The notes beneath the pieces are model-generated. The model was not told the DNA's origin, did no database searches, and saw nothing but the letters and a program-made list of their open reading frames with translations. Shown here piece after piece: positions 52,502 through 61,115 of a stretch of 64,000 nucleotides of DNA. How positions within the stretch are numbered: position 1 is the stretch's first letter; each line of letters starts with the position of its first letter. The translations under genes and the position numbers were made by a program. This DNA is from Actinoallomurus sp963799975. Its GTDB lineage: Bacteria; Actinomycetota; Actinomycetes; Streptosporangiales; Streptosporangiaceae. The stretch covers positions 3,286,001 to 3,350,000 of the forward strand of contig CAWCZF010000006.1 of NCBI GenBank assembly GCA_963799975.1. The letters run 5' to 3'.

Positions 52502-52921
52502 GTGACCGAGGAAACCGCAGCCATGCCGGCCAGTCTTTCGGACGTCCGTGACGTGGTGACCGTGCGGCTGCCGGCCGACAGCGCGTATCTGTCGGTGCTG
52601 CGCACGGCGACGGCGGGCCTGGCGGCGCGCCTCGACTTCAATCTCGACGAGATCGAGGACCTGCGCATCGCGATCGACGAGGCGTGCGCGATGCTGCTCG
52701 CCCAGGCGGTACCCGGCACCGACCTGACGTGTGAGTTCGAGCTGACCGACGACGCGATGAGCATCGGCGTGTCGGTCCTCACCGTCGACGGACGGCTGCC
52801 GAGCCGCGACACGTTCGCCTGGACCGTGCTGAGCTCGCTCGCCGGCGACGTCGACGCCGAGGTCGGCGCCGACGACCGGGTGACCATCGTCCTGCAGAAG
52901 CGACGCGGGCAGACGACGTGA
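52502..52921 (+). CDS. rsbW: RsbW-like anti-sigma factor/serine kinase
   Basis: 139 residues with a HATPase_c fold: LDFNLDEIEDLRIAIDEACA holds the N-box region, and the late strands end in ADDRVTIVLQKRRGQ. It resembles the anti-sigma partner of SigB/SigF-type factors, and a sigma gene of that class follows. It would bind and inhibit that sigma factor and phosphorylate an anti-anti-sigma protein not present here. Start GTG at 52502 follows AAGGGAGTGAC. A 28-codon ORF begins within its stop codon. Confidence 0.84.
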   Translation: MTEETAAMPASLSDVRDVVTVRLPADSAYLSVLRTATAGLAARLDFNLDEIEDLRIAIDEACAMLLAQAVPGTDLTCEFELTDDAMSIGVSVLTVDGRLPSRDTFAWTVLSSLAGDVDAEVGADDRVTIVLQKRRGQTT

Positions 52922-53004
52922 CCACAGAAGATGTGACCACAGACGCGGCACAGCACCGTACGGCCCGGCGTGGTCCGTCCCATGGTTTCGAGGTGCCCTC
53001 GTGA
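52918..53004 (+). CDS. Candidate 28-codon linker ORF between anti-sigma and sigma genes
   Basis: VTTEDVTTDAAQHRTARRGP, then SHGFEVPS. Its GTG overlaps the anti-sigma TGA (GTGA at 52918-52921), and its own TGA overlaps the sigma GTG (GTGA at 53001-53004). It thus bridges the two genes with a four-base overlap on each side. An 11-base direct repeat (GTGACCACAGA at 52918 and 52933) lies at its start. It may simply be a translational-coupling leader rather than a functional peptide. Confidence 0.4.
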   Translation: MTTEDVTTDAAQHRTARRGPSHGFEVPS

Positions 53005-53798
53005 CAGAGAAGACCACCGTGGCGGGAAATGAGCACGGCGTGCCCGATCGCGCACGCGCACGACTGCTGTTCGAGCGCCTCGCCTCGCTGCCCGAGGGCG
53101 ACGCCGAGCGGCAGCGCATCCGCGACCAGCTCGTGGAGCTGCACCTGCCGCTCGTCGAATACCTCGCGCGCCGGTTCCGCAACCGCGGCGAGTGGCTCGA
53201 CGACCTGATCCAGGTGGCGACGATCGGGCTGATCAAGTCGATCGACCGCTTCGACCTCGAACGCGGCGTGGAGTTCTCCACCTACGCGACACCGACGATC
53301 GTCGGCGAGATCAAGCGGCACTTCCGCGACAAGGGCTGGGCGGTACGCGTCCCCAGACGGCTACAGGAGCTCAAGCTCTCGCTGACCAAGGCGATCAGCG
53401 ACCTCGCCCAGCGCGAGGGCCGCGCGCCCACCGTCAGCGAGCTGGCCGAGCACCTGCAGATGAGCGAGGAGGAGGTGCTCGAGGGACTGGAGTCGGCGAA
53501 CGCCTACTCCACGGTGTCGCTCGACGCGCCGGACTCCGGCGACGAGGACGCGCCGGCGGTCGCCGACTCCCTCGGCATCGTCGACGACGCGCTCGAAGGC
53601 GTCGAATACCGCGAGTCGCTCAAGCCGCTGCTGGAAAAGCTTCCGGCGCGCGAGAAGCGCATCCTGTTGCTGCGGTTCTTCGGCAACATGACGCAGTCGC
53701 AGATCGCCGCCGAGCTCGGCATCTCCCAGATGCACGTCTCGCGGCTGCTCGCCCGCACGCTCGCCCAGCTCCGCGACGGCCTCACCGCCGACGACTAG
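53001..53798 (+). CDS. SigB/SigF-type group 3 RNA polymerase sigma factor
   Basis: 265 residues. Region 2: VEYLARRFRNRGEWLDDLIQ, then TIGLIKSIDRFDLERGVEFS and YATPTIVGEIKRHFRDKGWA. Region 3: RAPTVSELAEHLQMSEEEV. Region 4: REKRILLLRFFGNMTQSQIA, then AELGISQMHVSRLLARTLAQ. It lacks region 1, as in stress and sporulation sigma factors. The GTG at 53001 has GAGGTG five bases upstream and overlaps the preceding small ORF. It is presumably held inactive by the RsbW-like protein encoded just before it. Confidence 0.92.
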   Translation: MTEKTTVAGNEHGVPDRARARLLFERLASLPEGDAERQRIRDQLVELHLPLVEYLARRFRNRGEWLDDLIQVATIGLIKSIDRFDLERGVEFSTYATPTIVGEIKRHFRDKGWAVRVPRRLQELKLSLTKAISDLAQREGRAPTVSELAEHLQMSEEEVLEGLESANAYSTVSLDAPDSGDEDAPAVADSLGIVDDALEGVEYRESLKPLLEKLPAREKRILLLRFFGNMTQSQIAAELGISQMHVSRLLARTLAQLRDGLTADD

Positions 53799-53801
53799 AC
53801 G

Positions 53802-54189
53802 CTAGTCGTCTTCCTCGGCGTCCAGCGCCCGGGTCGAGGGCGGGCTCGAGCAGGGTTCCCGCCCCGGCCACGGCCAACGCGATGAGGACGACGCCGATCG
53901 CCTGCCGCCTGCTCTGGATCATCGAGATCGCCGCGATCACCGCGAAGATCTGGGTGAGCAGGGCGGGCGCGCGCCCCCAGCGCCGCACCTGCCACAGGCC
54001 GCGGCCGACGGCGACGATGGCGACTCCGGCGCCGACCGCCATGAGAGCGAGGACGACGGCGCTGGCCAGGTCGTTCGGACTGCCGGCGATCGCCTCGACG
54101 CCGACGTACACGCCGACGGCGAGCACCGCGAGCCCCTCGACGGCCTCGATGGCCGCGGCCGTGCTCAGAGTGACGGGACGTATGGACAC
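53802..54189 (-). CDS. Integral membrane protein, unknown, end uncertain
   Basis: About 128 residues starting VSIRPVTLSTAAAIEAVEGL at GTG 54189, with four hydrophobic segments (LAVLAVGVYVGVEAIAG, VVLALMAVGAGVAIVAV, LLTQIFAVIAAISMI, AIGVVLIALAVAGAGTLL). A base change near 53830 would give the acidic ending ALDAEEDD at 53802; otherwise the frame runs to 53782 and overlaps the sigma gene. It is convergent with the sigma gene and divergent from the lipid-kinase gene. Confidence 0.72.
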
Positions 54190-54274
54190 AGCCCAGAACA
54201 CTATCCGGGTGTACGGCGGCGGGTCGGCGAGGGTGCGGGATCGCCCCAAGTGGGCTGGAAGCTACTCTTTGCAC

Positions 54275-55201
54275 GTGCGTGCACTTCTCATCGCCAATCC
54301 GAAGGCGACGACGACCTCCCGGCGGGCCCGCGACGTGCTGATGCGGGCGTTCGCCGGCGAGGTGCGCCTGGAACTCGCCGAGACCCAGCGCCGCGGGCAC
54401 GCCACCGAGCTGGCCGCGCAGGCGGTCGGCGAGGGGTACGACGTCGTGATCGCGCTCGGCGGCGACGGCACGGTGAACGAGGCGGTGAACGGCCTGCTCG
54501 CCGACGGCCCCTCGCCCGACCTGCCATCGCTCGCGGTCGTGCCGTCGGGCAGCGCGAACGTGTTCGCCCGCGCGCTGGGCATGCAGAACAACCCGCTCGA
54601 CGCGGCGGGGCAGGTCCTCGAGGCGCTGCGCGCCGGCCGCAGCCGTACGGTCGGGCTCGGCCAGGCCGGTTCGCGCTACTTCACCTTCTGCGCCGGTCTG
54701 GGGATGGACGCCGAGGTCGTGCACGCGGTGGAGCAGCTTCGCCAGTCGGGCTCGCGCGCGCACTCCACGCTCTACACCCGTACGGCGGTGCGGCAGTTCT
54801 TCGTGCTGACCGACCGGCGCCGGCCGGCGCTCACCCTGGAGGCGCCCGGCAAGCCGCCGCTGGGCCACATCTTCCTGGGGATCATCTCCAACACGGCGCC
54901 GTGGACGTACGCCGGCCGGTGGCCGATCGACCCGAGCCCGCGGGCGAGTTTCGCGACTGGCCTGGACCTGTTCGCGCTGCGGAGGTTCGACCTGCTGTCG
55001 ACGCTGGGGGTGTTGGCGCAGATCGTCCCGCCGTTCAACCGGCTCCCACGCGGCAGCCACGTCCTCGGCCTGCACGATCTGCCCGAACTCACCCTCCGGT
55101 CACAGCGGCCCATCGCGTTCCAGGTGGACGGCGACTACCTGGGCCAGCGCGATTTCGTCACCTTCCGCTCCATTCCGAAGGCCATCCGTATTGTGATTTA
55201 G
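54275..55201 (+). CDS. Diacylglycerol-kinase-family lipid kinase
   Basis: 308 residues. VRALLIANPKATTTSRRARD starts the DAGK catalytic domain. The nucleotide-binding motif is VVIALGGDGTVNEAVNGLLA, then LAVVPSGSANVFARALGM. The C-terminal beta-rich lid includes RPIAFQVDGDYLGQR. It phosphorylates diacylglycerol or a related lipid at the inner membrane face. GTG at 54275 gives the family N-terminus; the frame is open far upstream through the sigma gene only by chance. Confidence 0.88.
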   Translation: MRALLIANPKATTTSRRARDVLMRAFAGEVRLELAETQRRGHATELAAQAVGEGYDVVIALGGDGTVNEAVNGLLADGPSPDLPSLAVVPSGSANVFARALGMQNNPLDAAGQVLEALRAGRSRTVGLGQAGSRYFTFCAGLGMDAEVVHAVEQLRQSGSRAHSTLYTRTAVRQFFVLTDRRRPALTLEAPGKPPLGHIFLGIISNTAPWTYAGRWPIDPSPRASFATGLDLFALRRFDLLSTLGVLAQIVPPFNRLPRGSHVLGLHDLPELTLRSQRPIAFQVDGDYLGQRDFVTFRSIPKAIRIVI

Positions 55202-55251
55202 GCCACATAGGGTCTACGTGTTTCCGTCGTGTGACACATCCGACAGCCATA

Positions 55252-55273
55252 CTTTGAGAAAACTTTCTCAAAG
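55252..55273. promoter_or_regulatory. Nine-base perfect inverted repeat upstream of whiB1
   Basis: CTTTGAGAA (55252-55260), AACT, TTCTCAAAG (55265-55273), in a relatively A/T-rich stretch. It lies 51 bases after the lipid-kinase stop and 182 bases before the whiB1 ATG, so it could be a terminator for the former or an operator for the latter. Confidence 0.45.
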
Positions 55274-55454
55274 ACCTTGCGCCCCCCAAGCTGCCCTGCA
55301 AATCTCTAAAGAGGCGCGAGACATGGGAAAACGTCGCAGCGCGCCACACACAAATCCTGGGGCCACGCCGCACAGCACCCAGGTCGTTCGCTACATCGTG
55401 AAACCGTTCACAAAGTGGAGTCATCGCTTCACGCTTGACGAAGGAGTGGACCGC

Positions 55455-55709
55455 ATGGACTGGCGCCACCGCGCTTCCTGCCGTGACGAGGACCCCGAGC
55501 TGTTCTTCCCGATCGGCAATACCGGCCCCGCGCTCGTGCAGATCGAGGAGGCCAAGCAGGTGTGCCGGCGTTGCCCGGTGACCGAGTCCTGCCTTCAGTG
55601 GGCCCTCGGCTCCGGCCAGGACGCCGGCGTCTGGGGCGCCCTGAGCGAGGACGAGCGCCGTGCGCTGAAGCGCCGCCGCGCACGCGCCCGCGCTCGCGCC
55701 CACGTCTGA
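55455..55709 (+). CDS. whiB1: WhiB1-type iron-sulfur regulator
   Basis: 84 residues. The four [4Fe-4S] cysteines are Cys9 (RASCRDEDPELFFP) and those of VCRRCPVTESC. The turn GVWGALSEDERRALKRRRAR follows, with a basic DNA-binding tail. WhiB1 is an essential, nitric-oxide-sensitive partner of the major sigma factor in actinobacteria. ATG at 55455 has AAGGAG (55441-55446) eight bases before it; the open frame extends to 55218 and an ATG at 55323 is unlikely. Lying beside pdtaS, it keeps the mycobacterial whiB1-pdtaS gene order. Confidence 0.93.
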   Translation: MDWRHRASCRDEDPELFFPIGNTGPALVQIEEAKQVCRRCPVTESCLQWALGSGQDAGVWGALSEDERRALKRRRARARARAHV

Positions 55710-55850
55710 GCCGACACCGAGACAGCACGCCCGACCAGCACGCGGACACGCCGCGTCCGGCACCGCCTCGTCCGAAATGGACCCGCGGCTCGCCGTCCCC
55801 CGAAGCGCCCGTGGCCCCCGGCCACGGGCGTTGCGCTCTCTCCGCCGCCC

Positions 55851-57338
55851 TCACCCGGGCGGAAAGCCCCGCTGCGCCTGGGCCAGCGGAATGTCCAAGG
55901 TGACCTCCGTGCCGCCGCCTTCGCGGCCGCCCAGCCGCAGGACACCGCCCAGCTCCCCCACGATCAGGGTGCGGACGATCTGCAACCCGAGGCTCGCCGA
56001 CGCCTCCACGTCGAACCCCTCCGGCAGTCCCTTCCCATTGTCGGCCACGACCACTCCCAGCCGTTCGCCACTCCTCGTCACCACGACCTCCAGCAGCTCC
56101 GCGTTGTCGGTCAGACCGTGTTCGAGGGCGTTCTGCAACAGCTCGGTCAGCACCATCGCGAGCGGCGTCGCGATGGCCGCGGGCAGCACGCCGAAGCCGC
56201 CGACCCGCTTGGGCCGTACGCACGTCTCCGGGGCCGAGACCTCACCCGCCATCGCCATCACCCGGTCGGCGATGTCGTCGAAGTCGATCAGCTCCTCCGG
56301 CGTGTGCGAGAGCGTCTCGTGCACGATCGCGATGGAGCCCACGCGGCGTACGGCCTCCTCCAGCGCCATCCGTCCCTCCGGCACCTGGAGCCGCCGGGCC
56401 TGGAGCCGCAGCAGCGCGGCGACCGTCTGCAGGTTGTTCTTCACCCGGTGGTGGATCTCCCGGATCGTCGCGTCCTTGGTCATCAGCTCCCGGTCGCGCC
56501 AGCGCAGCTCGGTGACGTCGCGCAGGAGCACGAGCGCGCCCGTACGGCTGCCGTCGACGATCAGCGGGATGGCGCGCAACTGCACGATCGCGCCGTTCGC
56601 CTCGATCTCGGTCTCGCGTGCCGCGCGGCCGCCGGCGACCGTGGCCAGCGAGTCGTCCACCGGCGCGGTGTTGAGCCGGGCGGTCTCGTCGCCCAGGTGG
56701 ATGCCGGCCAGGTCGGTGGCCAGGCCCATGCGCCGGTACGCCGACTGGGCGTTCGGGCTGGCGTACAGCACCCGGCCCTCGCGGTCGATGCGGAGCAGGC
56801 CGTCGCCGACGCGGGGCGAGCGTGCGAGGTTGGGCTCCTGCTCGGGGAACGGGAACCGGCCGTCGTTGATCATCTTCGCCAGGTCGCTGGCGCTCTGGAG
56901 GTAGGTCAGCTCCAGGCGGCTCGGCGTACGTGCCGAGCTGAGGTTCGTGCTCCGCTGGATGACGCCGAGGATGCGCTCGCCCCGGCGTACCGGGATGGAC
57001 TCCTCACGTACGGGGATGCCGCTCCCCCACTCAGGGTCGCCCTCGCGGCAGATGCGGCCCTCGCGGTAGGCGATGTCGACGAGGTTGCGCCGCCCCTTCT
57101 CGGCCACCACCCCGACGAGGTCCTCCGGGTAGGCGGTCGGCCCGGTCGTCGGGCGGATCTGCGCCACCGCCACCCATCCGCCGGTCTCTCCGGTGCCGGC
57201 CTGCGGCACCCACAGCACGAGATCGGCGAAGGACAGGTCGGCGAGCAGCTGCCAGTCCGACACCAGGGAGTGAATCCACTCCAGGTCTTCGGTGGCCAGG
57301 TCGGTGTGCTTCTTGATCAAGTCGCTCAACGTGGGCAC
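55851..57338 (-). CDS. pdtaS: PdtaS-like cytosolic sensor histidine kinase
   Basis: 495 residues. A GAF-type sensor domain (about 1-150) starts VPTLSDLIKKHTDLATEDLE, a PAS domain follows (about 175-285, DGLLRIDREGRVLYASPNAQ), then a HisKA_2 dimerisation helix with the phospho-His in REIHHRVKNNLQTVAALLRL, and HATPase_c (TELLQNALEHGLTDNAELLE, DNGKGLPEGF). There is no membrane helix. PdtaS signals to PdtaR, an ANTAR RNA-binding response regulator not in this window. GTG at 57338 lies only 27 bases from the divergent bioF start. Confidence 0.92.
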   Translation of the reverse strand: MPTLSDLIKKHTDLATEDLEWIHSLVSDWQLLADLSFADLVLWVPQAGTGETGGWVAVAQIRPTTGPTAYPEDLVGVVAEKGRRNLVDIAYREGRICREGDPEWGSGIPVREESIPVRRGERILGVIQRSTNLSSARTPSRLELTYLQSASDLAKMINDGRFPFPEQEPNLARSPRVGDGLLRIDREGRVLYASPNAQSAYRRMGLATDLAGIHLGDETARLNTAPVDDSLATVAGGRAARETEIEANGAIVQLRAIPLIVDGSRTGALVLLRDVTELRWRDRELMTKDATIREIHHRVKNNLQTVAALLRLQARRLQVPEGRMALEEAVRRVGSIAIVHETLSHTPEELIDFDDIADRVMAMAGEVSAPETCVRPKRVGGFGVLPAAIATPLAMVLTELLQNALEHGLTDNAELLEVVVTRSGERLGVVVADNGKGLPEGFDVEASASLGLQIVRTLIVGELGGVLRLGGREGGGTEVTLDIPLAQAQRGFPPG

Positions 57339-57365
57339 GACTGCATCATCGCAGGTGGTACTGGC

Positions 57366-58544
57366 ATGATTCGGCCCGTGGATCCTCTCGAGCGGCTGAC
57401 GGCGCGAACCCACGAGCGTACGGCCGCCGGCCTGCGCCGCACACTGCGCCCCCGTACGCCCGTTCCCGGCCTGATCGACCTGGCCTCCAACGACTATCTC
57501 GGGCTGTCCCGCGACCCGCGCGTCGCCGCGGCCGCGATCGAGGCCGTACGCGTCTGGGGCACCGGATCGACGGGGTCGCGGCTGGTCACCGGGACGACGG
57601 AGCTGCACGCGTCGCTCGAACGCCGGCTCGCCGCCTTCACCGGCATGCCGGCCGCGCTCGTCTTCTCCTCCGGCTACCTCGCCAACCTGGGCGTGGTGAC
57701 CGCGCTGCGGCCGGGCCTGATCGTCTCCGACCAGGGCAACCACGCGTCGCTGATCGACGGCTGCCGCCTGGCACGCTGCCCCGTCGTGGTCACGCCGCAC
57801 GGCGACGCCGCCGCCGTGGACGCCGCGCTCGACGGCGCGCGCGACGCGGTCGTGGTCACGGACGCGGTCTTCTCCGTCGACGGCGACCTCGCGCCGCTGC
57901 GCGAACTCCACGCCGTCGTACGCCGCCACGGCGCGCTGCTGGTGATCGACGAGGCGCACGCACTCGGCGTCGTCGGCGCGGGCGGCCGCGGCGCGGCGCA
58001 CGCGGCCGGGCTCGCCGGCGAACGCGACGTGATCTTGACCGTCACCCTGTCCAAGTCGCTCGCCTCCCAGGGCGGCGCGGTGCTCGGCGCACCGGAGGTG
58101 ATCGAGACGCTGGTGGACACGGCACGCTCGTTCGTCTTCGACACCGGGCTCGCTCCCGCGTCCGCGGGCGCCGCGGCGGCCGCCCTCGACGTGCTGGCCG
58201 CCGACCCGGGCCTGCCCTTGGCCGCGTGCGAGCGCGCGCACCGCCTCGCCGCGGCCGCGGACGCGCTCGGGCTGGTCACCGCCGTTCCGGCGGCCGCGGT
58301 GGTCCCGGTCGTCATCGGTGAGGCGGCCGACGCCGTGCGCGCCGGGCGCATCTGCGCCGAACACGGCGTTCGGGTGGGCTGTTTCCGCCCTCCGTCGGTG
58401 CCGCAGGGCCGCGCCTGCCTGCGCCTGACGGCGCGTGCGAGCCTGGAGGAGGCAGAACTCACAATCGTAACGGAGGCTCTGACTGGTGTCAGCGAGCAGA
58501 TCGGCCCGTACTCTGCTCGTAACGCCGAAGCGACGCGGCGGTGA
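57366..58544 (+). CDS. bioF: 8-amino-7-oxononanoate synthase
   Basis: About 392 residues of fold-type I PLP enzymes. LIDLASNDYLGLSRDPRVAA and GSTGSRLVTGTTELHASLER are family signatures, LVIDEAHALGVVGAGGRG holds the PLP-binding Asp/His, and TVTLSKSLASQGGAVLG the PLP lysine. It condenses pimeloyl-ACP/CoA with alanine in biotin synthesis. ATG at 57366 or GTG at 57378 can start it. It heads bioF-dasR-like-bioD-bioB; bioA is not in the window. Confidence 0.9.
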   Translation: MIRPVDPLERLTARTHERTAAGLRRTLRPRTPVPGLIDLASNDYLGLSRDPRVAAAAIEAVRVWGTGSTGSRLVTGTTELHASLERRLAAFTGMPAALVFSSGYLANLGVVTALRPGLIVSDQGNHASLIDGCRLARCPVVVTPHGDAAAVDAALDGARDAVVVTDAVFSVDGDLAPLRELHAVVRRHGALLVIDEAHALGVVGAGGRGAAHAAGLAGERDVILTVTLSKSLASQGGAVLGAPEVIETLVDTARSFVFDTGLAPASAGAAAAALDVLAADPGLPLAACERAHRLAAAADALGLVTAVPAAAVVPVVIGEAADAVRAGRICAEHGVRVGCFRPPSVPQGRACLRLTARASLEEAELTIVTEALTGVSEQIGPYSARNAEATRR

Positions 58545-58559
58545 ACGTGAGGAGAGCGT

Positions 58560-59312
58560 GTGACGGCTGAGCGAGCACCCGAGCTGGGGGTGGAACCGCG
58601 CGTTCCCAAGTACTACCGGTTGAAGAAACACCTCGTCGAGCTGACCGAGGCCCTCACTCCCGGCAGTCCGCTTCCGCCCGAACGCAGCCTCGCGGAGAAG
58701 TACGCCACGTCGCGGACCACGGTCCGCCAGGCCCTGGCCGAGCTGGTGATCGAGGGACGCCTGCAACGCATCCAGGGTAAGGGCACGTTCGTCGCCAAGC
58801 CGAAGGTCGCGCAAGAACTCCAGCTCGTCAGCTACACCGAGGACATGCGCCACCACGGGCTGCGCCCGGAGACGCGCATCCTCGACATCGGCTACGTCAC
58901 CGCCGACGAGCGATTCGCGCGCCTGCTCGCCATCCGCCCCGGCGGCCGCGCCCTGCGCATCCACCGGCTGCGCCTGGCCGACGGCGAGCCGATGTCGATC
59001 GACACGTCGCTGCTGCCCGCCCGCCGCTTCCCCGGCCTGCGCAAGGAGCTGCCGCGGCACGACTCCCTGTACGAGACGCTGGCGACCGCCTACGACGTAC
59101 ACCTGGCCGAGGCCGAGGAGACCATCGAGACGGTCCTGGCGACGCCGGACGACGCGAGTCTGCTCGGCGTCGACGTCGGCCTGCCCCTGCTCCTGCTGTC
59201 CCGGCACGCCTTCGACACCGACGGCGAACCGGTCGAGTGGGCGCAGTCGCTCTACCGCGGCGACCGCTACAAGTTCATCACCCGCCTCCGGCGACGGCAG
59301 GAGACCCCCTGA
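58560..59312 (+). CDS. DasR-like GntR/HutC-family regulator
   Basis: 250 residues, closely patterned on Streptomyces DasR. Winged helix: VPKYYRLKKHLVELTEALTP, RTTVRQALAELVIEGRLQRI and QGKGTFVAKPKVAQELQLVS, then YTEDMRHHGL. UTRA effector domain: YDVHLAEAEETIETVLATPD and EWAQSLYRGDRYKFITRLRR. DasR senses glucosamine-6-phosphate and controls chitin/GlcNAc use and development. Here the gene sits between bioF and bioD, not beside das genes. It begins 15 bases after the bioF stop. Confidence 0.85.
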   Translation: MTAERAPELGVEPRVPKYYRLKKHLVELTEALTPGSPLPPERSLAEKYATSRTTVRQALAELVIEGRLQRIQGKGTFVAKPKVAQELQLVSYTEDMRHHGLRPETRILDIGYVTADERFARLLAIRPGGRALRIHRLRLADGEPMSIDTSLLPARRFPGLRKELPRHDSLYETLATAYDVHLAEAEETIETVLATPDDASLLGVDVGLPLLLLSRHAFDTDGEPVEWAQSLYRGDRYKFITRLRRRQETP

Positions 59313-59366
59313 CCTCCGTCCACCTCGGGCGAATGACGCGCCGCATGAGTCGCTAGAGTCGCGCGG

Positions 59367-60122
59367 GTGAGCGTCCTCGTCGTGACCGGTACCGACACCG
59401 GAGTCGGCAAGACGGTCGTCACGTCCGCGGTCGCGGCCCTGGCACGTACGCGCGGCGCCTCCGTGGCGGTGGTCAAGCCCGCGCAGACGGGCGCGGGCCC
59501 CCGGCAGCCCGGCGACCTCGACGAGGTGCGCCGTCTCGCCGGCGTCGCCGACCTGCACGAGTTCGCGCGCTATCCCGCCGCCCTGGCCCCGGCCGCCGCG
59601 GCGCGGCTCGCCGGGCTGGCCCCGCCCGACCTCGCGGCGTGCGCGGCCCAGATCAAGGCGCTCGACCGCGACCTGGTGCTCGTCGAGGGCGCCGGCGGGC
59701 TGCTGGTCCGCTACGACGAGGAGGGCGGCACGCTCGCCGACCTGGCGCGCGCTCTCGGCGCCGCCGTGCTCGTCGCCGTACGCCCCGGCCTGGGCACGCT
59801 CAACCACACGGCGCTGACGCTGGAGGCGATGGCCGGACGCGGCCTCGACCTGGCCGGAGTCGTCATCGGCGCGTGGCCGCACCGGCCCGGGCTGGATGAC
59901 CTGTGCAACGTACGCGACCTGGAGACCGTCGCGGCCCGGCCGCTGGCGGGTGCGATTCCGGCGCGGTCGGGGCGGCTGACGGGGCCGGAGTTCCTGCTCG
60001 CCGCACGCGACGGCCTCGCGCCGCACCTGGGCGGAGTCTTCGACCCGGTGCGGTTCCGTGAGGATTGCCATGCCCGTGCGCAGACGCACGGCGAACTGAT
60101 CCCAGGAGAGGAAGAGCCGTGA
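59367..60122 (+). CDS. bioD: Dethiobiotin synthetase
   Basis: 251 residues. The P-loop is VVTGTDTGVGKTVVTSAVAA, VVKPAQTG follows, and LVLVEGAGGLLVRYDEEGGT is the BioD signature. It closes the ureido ring of biotin using ATP and CO2. Start GTG at 59367. Its stop overlaps the bioB start (GTGA at 60119-60122). Confidence 0.92.
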   Translation: MSVLVVTGTDTGVGKTVVTSAVAALARTRGASVAVVKPAQTGAGPRQPGDLDEVRRLAGVADLHEFARYPAALAPAAAARLAGLAPPDLAACAAQIKALDRDLVLVEGAGGLLVRYDEEGGTLADLARALGAAVLVAVRPGLGTLNHTALTLEAMAGRGLDLAGVVIGAWPHRPGLDDLCNVRDLETVAARPLAGAIPARSGRLTGPEFLLAARDGLAPHLGGVFDPVRFREDCHARAQTHGELIPGEEEP

Positions 60123-61114
60123 GCGACAACGCGCCCACGACCGACAGCGCATCCGCCGACATTCTCACCGTCGCGCGTGCGCAGGTGCTCGACAAGGGTG
60201 AGGGCCTCGGCGAGCGGCAGGTCTATGAGTGCCTGACGCTTCCCGACGACCGGGTGGAGGAGCTGCTCGCCCTCGCGCACGAGGTGCGCATGCGGTGGTG
60301 CGGGCCCGAGGTCGAGGTCGAGGGGATCATCTCCGTCAAGACGGGCGGCTGCCCGGAGGACTGCCACTTCTGCTCCCAGTCGGGCCAGTTCGAGTCCCCC
60401 GTACGCACGGCGTGGCTGGACATCCCCTCACTCGTCCAGGCCGCCAAGGAGACGGCCGCGACCGGCGCGACGGAGTTCTGCATCGTCGCCGCCGTACGGG
60501 GGCCGGACGCTCGCCTCATGGGGCAGGTGCGCGAGGGCGTGGCGGCCATACAGAAGGAGGTGGACATCAACATCGCGTGCTCGCTCGGCATGCTGACGCA
60601 GGACCAGGTCGACGAACTCGCGGCGATGGGCGTCCACCGCTACAACCACAACCTCGAGGCGCCGAAGTCGCACTTCCACCAGGTCGTGACCACCCACACG
60701 TGGGAGGAGCGCTGGGAGACGTGCGAGATGGTGCGCGCGGCCGGCATGGAGCTGTGCTGCGGCGGCATCGTCGGCATGGGCGAGACGGTCGAGCAGCGCG
60801 CGGAGTTCGCCGCCCAGCTCGGCGAACTGGCGCCGGACGAGGTGCCGCTCAACTTCCTCAACCCGCGTCCCGGCACTCCGTTCGCCGGCTACCCGCTGGT
60901 GGAGGGCGCCGAGGCGCTCAAGACCATCGCGGCGTTCCGGCTCGCGCTGCCGCGGACGATCCTGCGGTACGCCGGCGGGCGCGAGCTGACACTCGGCGAT
61001 CTCGGCACCAGATCGGGCATGCTCGGCGGAATCAACGCCATCATCGTCGGCAACTACCTCACGACGCTCGGCCGTCCGACAAACTGTGACTTGGCAGATG
61101 CTCGGATGAGTTGA
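60119..61114 (+). CDS. bioB: Biotin synthase (radical SAM)
   Basis: 331 residues. The radical-SAM cluster is CPEDCHFC (CxxxCxxC), followed by SQSGQFESP. CSLGMLTQDQVDELAAMGVH, then RYNHNLEAPKSHF and PLNFLNPRPGTPFAGY are typical of actinobacterial BioB. It inserts sulfur into dethiobiotin, which needs a second [2Fe-2S] cluster. AGGAGAGGAAGAG precedes GTG at 60119. No bsaP gene, which often follows bioB in actinomycetes, is seen. Confidence 0.95.
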   Translation: MSDNAPTTDSASADILTVARAQVLDKGEGLGERQVYECLTLPDDRVEELLALAHEVRMRWCGPEVEVEGIISVKTGGCPEDCHFCSQSGQFESPVRTAWLDIPSLVQAAKETAATGATEFCIVAAVRGPDARLMGQVREGVAAIQKEVDINIACSLGMLTQDQVDELAAMGVHRYNHNLEAPKSHFHQVVTTHTWEERWETCEMVRAAGMELCCGGIVGMGETVEQRAEFAAQLGELAPDEVPLNFLNPRPGTPFAGYPLVEGAEALKTIAAFRLALPRTILRYAGGRELTLGDLGTRSGMLGGINAIIVGNYLTTLGRPTNCDLADARMS

Positions 61115-61115
61115 A

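Noticed and set aside
55218..55454. N-terminal extension of WhiB1 from 55218 or ATG 55323
   Set aside because: The good ribosome site and the family N-terminus (MDWRHRASC) are at 55455, and the extension has no homology.
55851..60152. A 1,433-codon minus-strand frame extending upstream of the histidine kinase
   Set aside because: Only 55851-57338 matches PdtaS. The upstream part is antisense to bioF, the GntR gene and bioD.
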